Assembly (NCBI GenBank): GCA_944325605.1
Contig: CALVAX010000011.1
Coordinates: forward strand, 1 to 64,000
DNA from: Candidatus Gastranaerophilales bacterium
GTDB taxonomy: Bacteria; Cyanobacteriota; Vampirovibrionia; Gastranaerophilales; Gastranaerophilaceae
Length of the DNA: 64,000 nt
Direction: 5' to 3'
The notes under the pieces are model-generated. The model saw only the letters and a list, made by a program, of their open reading frames with translations. It was not told where the DNA came from and ran no database searches. Shown piece by piece: positions 15,880 to 23,935 of this stretch. Position 1 is the stretch's first letter, and each line of letters starts with the position of its first letter. The position numbers were made by a program, and so were the translations under genes.

Positions 15880-16107
15880 TTACCGGCAAATTCCGATTCT
15901 CAGTGCAATGCAGGCTGCATGAGTTCTGTTTTTGGCGTGCATTTTTTTAATAATTGCGCTGACATGAGCCTTTACAGTATGAATACTTACATGAATTTCC
16001 CCGGCAATTTCAAGATTGTCATAGCCGTCTGTGATGTATTGCAATATTAACTTTTCTCTTTCCGTTATTTCATATCTGCAAGGTGAATTTGAAGAAAAAT
16101 TTTCCAT
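15880..16107 (-). CDS. Stand-alone LuxR/GerE-type HTH protein (75 aa)
   Basis: The product is only a GerE-type DNA-binding domain: ITEREKLILQYITDGYDNLEIA, then the recognition helix region SIHTVKAHVSAIIKKM. There is no receiver domain. An AAAGGG Shine-Dalgarno precedes the ATG, so this is a complete short gene rather than a fragment. It closely resembles the C-terminal domains of the response regulators at 17700 and 61571 and could compete for, or fine-tune, the same sites. Confidence 0.85.
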   Translation of the reverse strand: MENFSSNSPCRYEITEREKLILQYITDGYDNLEIAGEIHVSIHTVKAHVSAIIKKMHAKNRTHAACIALRIGICR

Positions 16108-16229
16108 CGCAACCCTTTCTTTTTTACTGGAGATTAGTTTTAAGGTTAAGCATGCTCAACTCAACTATTATTATGACCCATAAATGAAGTTTTAAAAAGG
16201 TTTCCGATTAATAATAGTTCATTTTTTAA

Positions 16230-17132
16230 TTAAACTTTATAATTATTTTGCGAAACTCTCATTTTCCTTGTAACAATAAGAATTACCCCTGCCAAAACCA
16301 TAAAAACCCCGAGGCAGATTCTTGGAGTGAGATGTTCGTGAAAGAACACAACCCCGAAGAATATTGCGGTTAATGGCTCCAGAGCACCGAGGATTGCTGT
16401 CGTAGTTGAGCCGATGAGTTTTATTGCAATATTTATAGTTTCAATTGAAATAATTGTCGGAAATATTGACAGAGCAAGTGCGCAAAGCCACAAAAATGGA
16501 TCGTTGATAATCTGAAGCTGTGTACAGAATTTCAGGTTTACAACATACACCAGCAGTCCGAAAAGCATTACATAAAAACATAATTTGTCACTTTTTATAT
16601 GTTTGATTGCCTTAATATTTTTGACACCTATTATATATAATGCATAAAGAAGTGCGGAACTTAAAACAATCAAAATTCCCTGAATATTTAAATCCATTCC
16701 GGGGTTGCCCTTGTATAGCAGTATAATGCCGGATGTCGTAAGGCATATTGCGCCGACAACGGTTTTGGTTATTTTTTCTTTAAAAAATATTGCCATCAGT
16801 AGTGCAACCATAACCGGATAAATAAAAAGGATTGTACAGGCAATTCCTGCTTCTATATATTGAAATGCAATAAAAAGCGTCAGAGATGACAGCGAGAAGA
16901 ATATTCCGAGAAAAAACAGCGGAAAGAATTCTTTGAGTGTTATTTTAAGGGAAGTTTTTTTCACAAATTTAAGCCACAGTCCGTAAATCAATACAGCAAA
17001 GAAATATCTGTAAAAGAGCACCGAATTAACACCTATTCCGCCGGCATACAACGGCAGTGCAAAAAGTGGATTTGTCCCGTAGCTTGCGGCAGCAATCGAA
17101 CCGTTCAAAAATCCGGCGGCCCGCCTTCTCAT
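16230..17132 (-). CDS. EamA/DMT-superfamily transporter
   Basis: An inner-membrane drug/metabolite exporter-like protein with about ten predicted transmembrane helices in two EamA halves of roughly 140 residues each. Typical features are the first-half start AASYGTNPLFALPLY and the EPLTAIFFGVVFFHE segment near the end of the second half. GGAGG lies 9 bases before the ATG. The substrate cannot be told from sequence. It is flanked by regulators but not clearly in an operon with them. Confidence 0.9.
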   Translation of the reverse strand: MRRRAAGFLNGSIAAASYGTNPLFALPLYAGGIGVNSVLFYRYFFAVLIYGLWLKFVKKTSLKITLKEFFPLFFLGIFFSLSSLTLFIAFQYIEAGIACTILFIYPVMVALLMAIFFKEKITKTVVGAICLTTSGIILLYKGNPGMDLNIQGILIVLSSALLYALYIIGVKNIKAIKHIKSDKLCFYVMLFGLLVYVVNLKFCTQLQIINDPFLWLCALALSIFPTIISIETINIAIKLIGSTTTAILGALEPLTAIFFGVVFFHEHLTPRICLGVFMVLAGVILIVTRKMRVSQNNYKV

Positions 17133-17215
17133 CTTATTTAACCTCCAGTGATATTATTATATAACTACTTATAAAATATATCAAAAATAAGGCCAAATAC
17201 AATCGATTTAATAGT

Positions 17216-17557
17216 CTATTTACCTGCGTTTTGGATTATGGATGCGGCTTCTTCATCTGTCAGGTTATTTTTAATAATATAATTAATTACGGGTAAATTA
17301 AAGTTTTTGCTGCTAAATTCTGGGTTTTCTTCAGCGAATTTTTTTGCAAGCGCAAGTTTTGTTTCTTTGTTGTCCCCGAGAAACTGAAAAAGCTGGAAGT
17401 TGTCGTAAAGCCTTTCTCCGTTTTGACTTTTCAGGCTTGCGGCTTCTTTCAGAATATCAAGATCATTTTCAGTCCGGATTGCGCTTGCAAAATCATCAGC
17501 CCAGGCTTTTGAAACCGCAAGTTCATTTAAAAATTTATCAATATCTTTTTCTAGCAT
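17216..17557 (-). CDS. Small helical hypothetical protein (113 aa)
   Basis: The ATG at 17557 is chosen over an upstream TTG (17566) because AAAGGG sits 9 bases before it. The product is acidic and all-helical, with two similar-looking halves that could each be a helix bundle. A faint likeness to Nif11-type leader domains (FLNEL and LDILKEAASLKS) is too weak to use. The stop is TAG. It lies between a transporter and a response regulator. Confidence 0.65.
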   Translation of the reverse strand: MLEKDIDKFLNELAVSKAWADDFASAIRTENDLDILKEAASLKSQNGERLYDNFQLFQFLGDNKETKLALAKKFAEENPEFSSKNFNLPVINYIIKNNLTDEEAASIIQNAGK

Positions 17558-17699
17558 AAGACTCAACCCTTTCTACAAGAAAAATGACGGAATATTCCGG
17601 GTTTTTCTTAAGCAGAAAATATAATATTGTTACTTAATTTAATAATTTTACAGAGCGAATAAACAATAAGTTGTTCATTGCGGGTGAATTTTCCGGTTA

Positions 17700-18368
17700 T
17701 TAAACAAGTCCTTCTTTCAAAGCCTTAACAGCAGCCTGCGTCCTGTCGTCGACCACAAGTTTTTGAATAATGTTGCAAACATGTGCTTTTGCCGTATGTT
17801 CGCTTATCGTGAGAGCCTGTGCAATTTCGTTGTTTGACTTCCCGTCAACCACAAGCTTCAGAACTTCATATTCCCGCTGTGTCAGGTTTGAATGCTGCTC
17901 CTTAAACATAGCCCTTGACATCTGGCGTGGCGGAATTACACCGCAGTTTTTCTCTCTGAGTATCGGAACAACCTGCGGGTCAAGCCACATTGCGCCGTCT
18001 TTTATTGTTTTTATAATCATCTTTAATATTTCCGTATTTATATCTTTCATAACATAAGCGCAGGCCCCGGCATGAAGTGCGTCTATAACTTCGTTTTCAG
18101 AAAGATGTGAAGTTAATATAATAATTTTGGCCTTTGAATCGATTTCAAGAATTTTTTTAGTCGCCTCAATTCCGCTCATATCCGGAAGCCCTATGTCCAT
18201 AAGTGTAATATCAGGATGAATTGTCTTGTATTTTTCAATGGCTTCTTTCCCGCACCGGGCTTCGGCAATGATTTCAAGTTCTTTATGTTCGTCAAACAGG
18301 GATTTAAGCCCTACACGCATAAGTTTCTGATCTTCTACAAGAAGTATTCTGATTGTTGAATTAGTCAT
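17700..18368 (-). CDS. NarL/FixJ-type response regulator
   Basis: A two-domain transcription factor. The receiver domain (residues 1-120) has acidic VEDQ, the phospho-acceptor Asp58 in LMDIGLPDMSG, Thr in ILTSH and Lys in YVMKD. The C-terminal GerE domain (about residues 155-222) has LTQREYEVLKLVVDGKSNNE and the recognition helix SEHTAKAHV. AGGAGG precedes the ATG. No histidine kinase is adjacent, so its partner is elsewhere, possibly the orphan-like kinase at 62354. Confidence 0.93.
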   Translation of the reverse strand: MTNSTIRILLVEDQKLMRVGLKSLFDEHKELEIIAEARCGKEAIEKYKTIHPDITLMDIGLPDMSGIEATKKILEIDSKAKIIILTSHLSENEVIDALHAGACAYVMKDINTEILKMIIKTIKDGAMWLDPQVVPILREKNCGVIPPRQMSRAMFKEQHSNLTQREYEVLKLVVDGKSNNEIAQALTISEHTAKAHVCNIIQKLVVDDRTQAAVKALKEGLV

Positions 18369-18690
18369 ATATCCTCCTATGTTTGTTAGAGTTGCGCATT
18401 ATTATTAAAAAACTTTTGTTCCGGATTTTAATCAGTCTTGGTTAAATTTGTTGTTATCTATATTTTTGAGGGTTAATTAATAAGTAAGATTTGATATAGA
18501 ATTATTAACAAAACCGGAAATGTAACGAAATGTAAAGATGATTTTAAAAGTGACTGAAATCCGCTTATAATGCGCTATATGATATGATATGATATGATAT
18601 GAGGGCGTGTAGTCAATAATTTGGGGCAAAAAGTTTTAATAAAAATATAAGCAGCGTGTGCTTAGCCCTAAAGAGAAAAGGAGTATAAAA
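18369..18690. promoter_or_regulatory. Regulatory gap with TTTAAA-N17-TATAAT promoter before the YD-repeat gene
   Basis: The gap between divergent genes is AT-rich. TTTAAA (18543-18548), 17 bases and TATAAT (18566-18571) form a plausible promoter on the plus strand, and the start point would fall about where the TATGA repeats begin. That leaves a leader of more than 100 bases before the ATG at 18691. Confidence 0.5.
18578..18602 (+). repeat. Pentanucleotide repeat, five copies of TATGA
   Basis: Five perfect TATGA units lie just downstream of the predicted -10 box and about 90 bases before the start of the YD-repeat gene. Each unit junction creates TATGAT, close to a -10 hexamer, so copy-number change could alter promoter use or the leader. 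Confidence 0.85.
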
Positions 18691-19674
18691 ATGGGATTTG
18701 ACTACACAGTGAGCGGAAAAGACAAAGGCCTGACGTATATATTTTTGGAACAGGCAAAAAAGCATGCAGGCTTTGACTCAAACCAGAAGATAGACTGGAA
18801 TAAAGTCATGTCAGTATTTGATGAAATTCAGAAAGAAGAGCAGGCCGAAGGTCAGAAACTATTCAGCGGCGGAACGGATAAAACGCGCGCCGGCTGGGGC
18901 AAGAGTTATGTAATAAGGCAGGGCGATAAAATAAGTTTGTCCGACGAGCAGATGAACAAAATCTATGGCGCAATGGGTCTGGATTTGTCAAAAGCGCAGC
19001 AGCCCAATCCGACGAAGCAGGTGCAGCAGACGCCGCCTGCACAGAACACGCCACCGGCACAGCAAACCCCGCCGGCTCAACAAACTCCACCGGCGAAAGA
19101 TCCAAACCCGCCAAAGGCTGCGACACCTCCGGCAAAAGGAGAAGATTTGTCAAACAACAAGGCTCCGCTTGATATGCAAATGTATATAAAACGAGAAAAA
19201 TATGCAAACCAGACAGCTCCAAATCCGGATGGCACAATGTACTCATACGATGAAAATGGTTATGTAGAAGAAGTATTAGACAAAGACGGCAACAAAACAC
19301 AAGAGATTTACCGCGACCCAGACGGCAGTGTTGATTGCTATAATGACAACACATACGACAAAGACGGCAACAAGACACAATGTATTGTACGCGACCCAGA
19401 TGGCAGTGTTAGGTATTATTGGAACTACACATACGACAAAGACGGCAACAAGACACAAGCTATTTGGCGCAACCCTGACGGCAGTATTTACAGCTATTAT
19501 GACTACGCATACGACAAATCCGGCAACATGACACAACAGATTAATCGCAACCCAGATGGCAGTGTTGGTACTTATCTTGTCTATGAATATGACCAGGATG
19601 GTAACCAGATTAGTCAAATCATGTACGACAAAGACGGCAATGTTGATTCTTATCTTGTCTATGAATATGACTAG
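18691..19674 (+). CDS. YD-repeat protein with Pro-rich linker
   Basis: AAGGAG precedes the ATG; an in-frame upstream GTG at 18658 is less likely. The N-terminal domain (about 105 residues) is helical and holds an EF-hand-like DSNQKIDW stretch. Then comes a Gln/Pro-rich linker with repeated QQTPPA, and then tandem 26-residue repeats of the pattern DKDGNKTQ-I-RDPDGSV ending in an aromatic Tyr, which resemble YD repeats of RHS-type surface proteins. There is no signal peptide. A TAG at 19672-19674 replaces the CAG of the preceding repeat; without it the frame would run on to a TAA at 19729-19731, adding one more repeat. Confidence 0.8.
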   Translation: MGFDYTVSGKDKGLTYIFLEQAKKHAGFDSNQKIDWNKVMSVFDEIQKEEQAEGQKLFSGGTDKTRAGWGKSYVIRQGDKISLSDEQMNKIYGAMGLDLSKAQQPNPTKQVQQTPPAQNTPPAQQTPPAQQTPPAKDPNPPKAATPPAKGEDLSNNKAPLDMQMYIKREKYANQTAPNPDGTMYSYDENGYVEEVLDKDGNKTQEIYRDPDGSVDCYNDNTYDKDGNKTQCIVRDPDGSVRYYWNYTYDKDGNKTQAIWRNPDGSIYSYYDYAYDKSGNMTQQINRNPDGSVGTYLVYEYDQDGNQISQIMYDKDGNVDSYLVYEYD

Positions 19675-19739
19675 GATGGTAACAAGATTAGTGCAACCTC
19701 ATACGACAAAGACGGCAATGTAAAGGAATAACATCAAGC

Positions 19740-19764
19740 AGGCCGGATTTATTTAATCCGGCCT
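19740..19764 (+). terminator. Intrinsic terminator after the YD-repeat gene
   Basis: A perfect 10-bp stem (AGGCCGGATT with AATCCGGCCT) and 5-base loop, followed by TATATAAAATTT. It lies 8 bases after the TAA at 19729-19731, the stop that would end the uninterrupted reading frame. Confidence 0.8.
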
Positions 19765-19779
19765 TATATAAAATTTCAT

Positions 19780-20555
19780 GAGATTCTTCGGTCGCTTCGC
19801 TCCCTCAGAATGACAAGAAAAGAAGTCACGTCATCCTGAGCGAAGCGAAGGATCTCCAAAAAACCTGATGAGATTCTTCGGTCGTTGCACTCCCTCAAAA
19901 TGACGTAAAAAATAAAAAACATGTCATCCTGAGGCGCACGAGCAGAGGGTGAAAGGCGTCAGCCGTACCCGTTTACTGCGAGAGCGAAAAGCCGAAGGAT
20001 CCACTGAAACCATAACAAGCCATTTTGTCATGCTGAGTTTATCTCAGTATCTCAATGAGATCCTGAAATAAATTCAGGATGACAGTGAAAGACAAAATGG
20101 CTAAAAATTTTCTATCGGGCACGTATCCCGATCTACTACTCGTTCAGAGGACAAAACAGAAAATAAAGAGATTCTTCGGTCGTTACACTCCCTCAGAATG
20201 ACAAGAAAAGAAGTCACGTCATCCTGAGCGAAGCGAAGGATCTCCAAAAAACCTGATGAGATTCTTCGGTCGTTGCACTCCCTCAAAATGACGTAAAAAA
20301 TAAAAAACATGTCATCCTGAGGCGCACGAGCAGAGGGTGAAAGGCGTCAGCCGTACCCGTTTACTGCGAGAGCGAAAAGCCGAAGGATCCACTGAAACCA
20401 TAACAAGCCATTTTGTCATGCTGAGTTTATCTCAGTATCTCAATGAGATCCTGAAATAAATTCAGGATGACAGTGAAAGACAAAATGGCTAAAAATTTTC
20501 TATCGGGCACGTATCCCGATCTACTACTCGTTCAGAGGACAAAACAGAAAATAAA
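19780..20555. repeat. 388-bp intergenic unit, tandemly duplicated, made of CATTCTGAG/CATCCTGAG repeats
   Basis: Two near-identical 388-bp units (19780-20167 and 20168-20555) are followed by the start of a third at 20556. Each unit contains several hairpin repeats of the ATTCT/AGAAT and ATCCT/AGGAT types, and an inner element bounded by inverted AGCCATTTTGTC/GACAAAATGGCT (20018-20102 in unit 1). The few differences between units lie in the first hairpin loop, so the duplication looks recent. The short frames through it look like by-products of the repeats. Confidence 0.9.
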
Positions 20556-20590
20556 GAGATTCTTCGGTCGTTACACTCCCTCAGAATGAC

Positions 20591-20725
20591 ATGCAGTGCG
20601 CAAGGCGCTTCTTAACGCTTCGCCCTCAGAATGACATGCAGTGCGCAAGGCGATTCTTCGGGCTCCGCCATCAGAATGACATGCAGTGCGCAAGGCGATT
20701 CTTCGGGCTCCGCCCTCAGAATGAC
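20591..20725. repeat. Three 45-bp tandem repeats
   Basis: Units start at 20591, 20636 and 20681, each reading ATGCAGTGCGCAAGGCG, then ATTCTTCGGGC (CTTCTTAACGC in the first) and ending TCAGAATGAC. They are a local expansion of the same hairpin family as the 388-bp units. Confidence 0.85.
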
Positions 20726-20809
20726 GTAAACTTTCTATTAGTTTTTGCATTTGGTTATTTTTATATTATGATTAACCTAACCGGTGGTACAAAATAGAGG
20801 GAGGTATTA

Positions 20810-22135
20810 ATGGAACTCTTACACAGTATCGTGCAGGCGCACAGTGTTGCGATTTCTGCCGCTATTCTGTTAATTGCTTACGTGTTTATTGCGCTGGAAA
20901 AAATCCCGAAAGTTACGATTGCACTTTTAGGCGGTGCTCTTACTATTCTTCTCGGGCTTGTCAGCCAGACAAAAACACTTGACGGAGGTTTGGATCCACA
21001 TTATTTTATCAACTTTGTTGATTTCAACGTTATTTTCCTTCTTGTTTCAATGATGATTATTGTAAGCATTGCGACAAGAAGCGGTATGTTTAACTGGATT
21101 GCAAACCAGCTTTTGAAACTCACAAAAGGGCATCCGGTCGGAGTTTTGATTGCATTGGGCGCATTTACTGCATTTGCATCGGCATTTCTTGATAACGTTA
21201 CAACCGTTATCTTAATTATGCCAGTAACGTTCTTTATTGCAGACAAACTTGACATCAACCCGGTTCCGTACCTTATGACGGAAATTTTTGCGTCTAATAT
21301 TGGCGGAACAGCTACTTTAATCGGCGACCCGCCGAACATTATTATCGGAAGTGCAGCCGGACTTTCATTTATGGATTTTGTGAATGAATTAACTCCGATT
21401 ATTGTTGTTATTATGATTGTTGTTCTTGCGATTTTGTGGCTGTTCTTCAAAAAAGACCTTCACACAACTCCTGAAAGAATGGCTGAGGTTGCAAACCTTG
21501 ATAATTCAAAGACTATTACGGATTATCCTTTGATGATAAGAAGCGGAATTGTGCTTGTACTTGTTATTTTAGGATTTGTCCTTCATGATGTTACTCATAT
21601 TGAAACCTGTGTAACCGCAATGCTCGGTGCCAGCTTCCTGCTTTTGTTTGAAAAGCCGAAAGACATTTTGAGTGATGTTGAATGGAACACTATTTTCTTC
21701 TTCATCGGTTTATTCATCATAATCGGCGGACTTGAAGCTTCAGGCGGAATTGCGCTGATGGCAAAATGGGTTTTGAACGTGACTGAAGGCTCTCAGGCTG
21801 CAACGGCAATGATTATTCTCTGGGCTTCAGGGTTCATAAGCGGTGTTATTGATAACATTCCATATACCGCAACAATGACTCCGATGCTTCTTGAAATCAG
21901 AAACGTTATGGGAGCTGACTATACGCTGCCTCTGTGGTGGTGTTTGTCACTCGGGGCATGCCTTGGCGGAAACCTTACAATCATCGGTGCTGCCGCAAAC
22001 GTTATCGTTTCCGAAACTTCGGCTCATCACGGACATCCGATTTCATTTATGAGGTTCCTCAAATACGGTGCTGTTGTAATGATTACATCGTTAATTTTGA
22101 GCACAATCTACATCTGGTTCAGATTTTTACACTAA
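20810..22135 (+). CDS. ArsB/NhaD-superfamily ion transporter
   Basis: An inner-membrane secondary transporter of the ion transporter superfamily with about 11-12 helices. The hallmark SNIGGTATLIGDPPNIIIG segment (about residue 165) and a second-half counterpart (SGVIDNIPYTATMTPM and CLGGNLTIIGAAANV) place it with NhaD-type sodium/proton antiporters, ArsB and the SLC13-like P protein. The substrate is most likely Na+/H+ but cannot be fixed here. GAGGGAGG gives a strong Shine-Dalgarno. It ends just before a hairpin shared with the next gene's leader. Confidence 0.9.
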   Translation: MELLHSIVQAHSVAISAAILLIAYVFIALEKIPKVTIALLGGALTILLGLVSQTKTLDGGLDPHYFINFVDFNVIFLLVSMMIIVSIATRSGMFNWIANQLLKLTKGHPVGVLIALGAFTAFASAFLDNVTTVILIMPVTFFIADKLDINPVPYLMTEIFASNIGGTATLIGDPPNIIIGSAAGLSFMDFVNELTPIIVVIMIVVLAILWLFFKKDLHTTPERMAEVANLDNSKTITDYPLMIRSGIVLVLVILGFVLHDVTHIETCVTAMLGASFLLLFEKPKDILSDVEWNTIFFFIGLFIIIGGLEASGGIALMAKWVLNVTEGSQAATAMIILWASGFISGVIDNIPYTATMTPMLLEIRNVMGADYTLPLWWCLSLGACLGGNLTIIGAAANVIVSETSAHHGHPISFMRFLKYGAVVMITSLILSTIYIWFRFLH

Positions 22136-22170
22136 TTGAACCTGACGGACTGTCGAATGTTTAAAAAAAT

Positions 22171-22207
22171 CCCTGTTGTTTATCATAAAAAACAACGGGG
22201 GTTTTTA
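22171..22207 (+). terminator. Terminator hairpin whose right arm is the next gene's Shine-Dalgarno
   Basis: The inverted arms (CCCTGTTGTTT at 22171-22181 pairing with AACAACGGGG at 22191-22200) are followed by GTTTTT, a classic terminator. The GGGGG of the right arm lies 7 bases before the ATG at 22209, so in any transcript of the next gene the hairpin would hide its ribosome-binding site. Confidence 0.75.
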
Positions 22208-22208
22208 T

Positions 22209-23222
22209 ATGAAAAAAGTAATATTTTTTGATGTTCAGGATTACGAAGTCGAATTTTTAAGGTCAGCCTGCGGCGGCAGGTTTGAGTTTGAACTTATAAA
22301 AGAGCCGCTGAATGATTTATTCGATTTAACCGGAAGCCGGAAAGAGGCGGAGATAATTTCCTGCTTTACGACATCCCGCGTAAGTTCGGAAGTTCTCGAA
22401 CATTTCGGAAATTTAAAACTGATTGCACTCCGCTCTGTCGGATTCAACCATATTGATACGGACTTTTGTAAATCGCATGGAATTTATGTTGAAAACACTC
22501 CGAATTACGGGAATATGACCGTTGCGGAATTTGCACTGGCGCTTCTTTTTGATGTAACCCGTAAGGTTACAAATTCATATAACGACTTGCAAAAATCAGT
22601 CATTAATCCGCATAAAACAATAGGGGTCGAAATTTTCGGCAAGACAATCGGAATTGTCGGACTCGGCGCAATCGGTGCGGAAATGGCAAGGCTTGCAAAC
22701 GGCATCGGGATGAAAATTCTGGGATTTGACATAAAAGAAAGAGAAGATTTAAAAGAAAAATACTACGTTCAATACACGGATTTTGAAGGGCTAGTCAGAA
22801 ATTCGGATTTTATTTCGCTTCATTCTCCTCTTACAAAAGATAATTACCATATTTTTAACAAGGAAATTTTTGAGATGATGAAACCTTCTTCATTTATAAT
22901 AAACACAGCCCGCGGCGAGTTGATTGACACTCAGGCGCTTTACAACGCTTTGATTGACAAAAAAATAGCAGGAGCAGGGCTTGATGTTCTGGAAAGCGAA
23001 GAAATCCTGACAGCTCCTGAATATCTGATAGATATCGGGCGAATGACGCCGCAGTCGCTTCAGAAAACCGTCTTGAACAACAAGCTTTTGCAGCTTGATA
23101 ATGTAATAGTGACGCCACACATAGCCTACGATACGCATGAAGCCATCAACAGGATTTTGAATACAACGGTTGAAAACATTTTTGCCTTTTGTGAGGGGAA
23201 AATTCAGAATAATGTTTACTAA
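22209..23222 (+). CDS. D-isomer-specific 2-hydroxyacid dehydrogenase (D-lactate dehydrogenase-like)
   Basis: An NAD-dependent 2-hydroxyacid dehydrogenase, probably reducing pyruvate to D-lactate in fermentation. The Rossmann motif is GLGAIG (about residue 155). Substrate and catalytic residues are seen in RSVGFNHID, in NTARGELID (Arg), in LDVLESE (Glu) and in TPHIAYDT (His). Length (337) fits LdhA-type enzymes. The frame extends 11 codons upstream, but the ATG at 22209 has the GGGGG Shine-Dalgarno. Phosphoglycerate or hydroxyisocaproate dehydrogenase activity is the alternative. Confidence 0.9.
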   Translation: MKKVIFFDVQDYEVEFLRSACGGRFEFELIKEPLNDLFDLTGSRKEAEIISCFTTSRVSSEVLEHFGNLKLIALRSVGFNHIDTDFCKSHGIYVENTPNYGNMTVAEFALALLFDVTRKVTNSYNDLQKSVINPHKTIGVEIFGKTIGIVGLGAIGAEMARLANGIGMKILGFDIKEREDLKEKYYVQYTDFEGLVRNSDFISLHSPLTKDNYHIFNKEIFEMMKPSSFIINTARGELIDTQALYNALIDKKIAGAGLDVLESEEILTAPEYLIDIGRMTPQSLQKTVLNNKLLQLDNVIVTPHIAYDTHEAINRILNTTVENIFAFCEGKIQNNVY

Positions 23223-23515
23223 AATCTATGATTTTGCGTAAATCTATCTAACCCGCCGGCTGTTTGATTTTGTAATTCTGAGCAGAGGCAACTTTCTTCA
23301 CTTTTCACAAATTGTTTGCCCCTCACCCTAACCCTCAGCCATACGGCATACAGTCTCACTCGGCTCATTCCTCGCCGGTTCGAACTAGCATCCCGCAAGG
23401 AGAGGGGATAGACTCCCGTCATTCTGAGGGCGAAGCCCGAAGAATCTCCTTGCGCACCGCATGTCATTCTGAGGGAGCGAAGCGACCGAAGAATCTCATG
23501 AAATTTTATATAAAT
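23223..23515. repeat. Repeat-filled gap with two CATTCTGAG hairpins
   Basis: Two hairpins lie at 23418-23448 (outer stem ATTCT/AGAAT, inner GGGC/GCCC, loop GAA) and 23463-23498 (a longer stem GG-GA-GC with loop GAA). Before them, a segment beginning CCCCTCACCCTAACCC (about 23319) and resuming at GCAAGGAGAGGGG (about 23395) looks like one GC-rich repeat split by about 50 bases of other sequence. No gene is seen. Confidence 0.75.
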
Positions 23516-23586
23516 AGTAGGTTTTGGTAATCTCTGATTACTGAAACTTTTTTGTTGCGGTAAATTAAAATTTACCACAACCTGCT
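23516..23586. repeat. 71-bp three-way-junction repeat, copy 1
   Basis: The outer arms AGTAGGTT and AACCTGCT pair, and between them lie two inner hairpins: GTAATC/GATTAC and GGTAAATT/AATTTACC. A copy of the same length occurs at 45939-46009 with partly compensating changes. Confidence 0.75.
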
Positions 23587-23612
23587 GCTTTATATTTCAT
23601 TCAATAAAACAT

Positions 23613-23791
23613 GGTACTTTCTTGTGCCGACAAGAAAGTACCGCAAAGAAGCTCCCGACCGGTGCTTCGCTTACTAATCAATTGTAACCGTTTCATATAA
23701 AGCAAGTGAACTCGTGCTTCGCACTCAAACAACACTTGCTTTGAAGTTCTGAAACGGAACATTGATTGTTCGCTCCGCAATGGTCGGAGAG
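23613..23791. repeat. Perfect 13-bp palindromic hairpin followed by a long imperfect hairpin
   Basis: GGTACTTTCTTGT and its complement (23613-23625, 23630-23642) enclose 4 bases. Next, a roughly 140-base imperfect inverted repeat runs from CTCCCGACC (23652-23660) to GGTCGGAGAG (23782-23791), with paired segments such as AAGCAAGTG/CACTTGCTT inside. No open frame is convincing. It could be a structured RNA or a repeat relic. Confidence 0.6.
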
Positions 23792-23810
23792 AAAACATTT
23801 TACGAAACAA

Positions 23811-23875
23811 ACTTTTCAACCCTTCAACCATTCAACTGTTCAACCCTCTTCACTCTTCACTTTATTTATTAACTA
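23811..23875 (-). repeat. GTTGAA-type minisatellite, minus orientation
   Basis: Read on the minus strand the segment is a run of GTGAAGAG and GTTGAA-type words spaced 8-10 bases apart. The same words fill 44300-44640 and 44825-44885 on the plus strand. Confidence 0.55.
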
Positions 23876-23935
23876 ATGTAAAAAATATTAAAGATTTGTC
23901 ATTCTAAATCCGTAAACGGGAATAGGAAGGTTAGG

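Noticed and set aside
17216-17557. Nif11-type leader peptide precursor
   Set aside because: The likeness is limited to a few hydrophobic positions. There is no double-Gly site or Cys-rich core and no peptide-modifying gene nearby.
6413-19731. Possible reassignment of TAG (or TGA) as a sense codon, suggested by in-frame stops in the prepilin and YD-repeat genes
   Set aside because: TAG ends several intact genes at the expected place, for example the M23 peptidase exactly after its usual NPLNYI end, and TGA ends others. The interrupted genes are better read as mutated.
20591-20725. CRISPR-like 45-bp repeats
   Set aside because: The repeats are directly contiguous with no spacers and derive from the local hairpin family.
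20101-20797. Short frames across the tandem repeats at 20.1-20.8 kb
   Set aside because: They are composed of translated intergenic hairpin repeats, lack ribosome-binding sites and are by-products of the repeat sequence.
23360-23410. tRNA-like GGTTCGAAC segment
   Set aside because: The flanking bases do not form a T-stem, and no acceptor or anticodon arm could be built around it.
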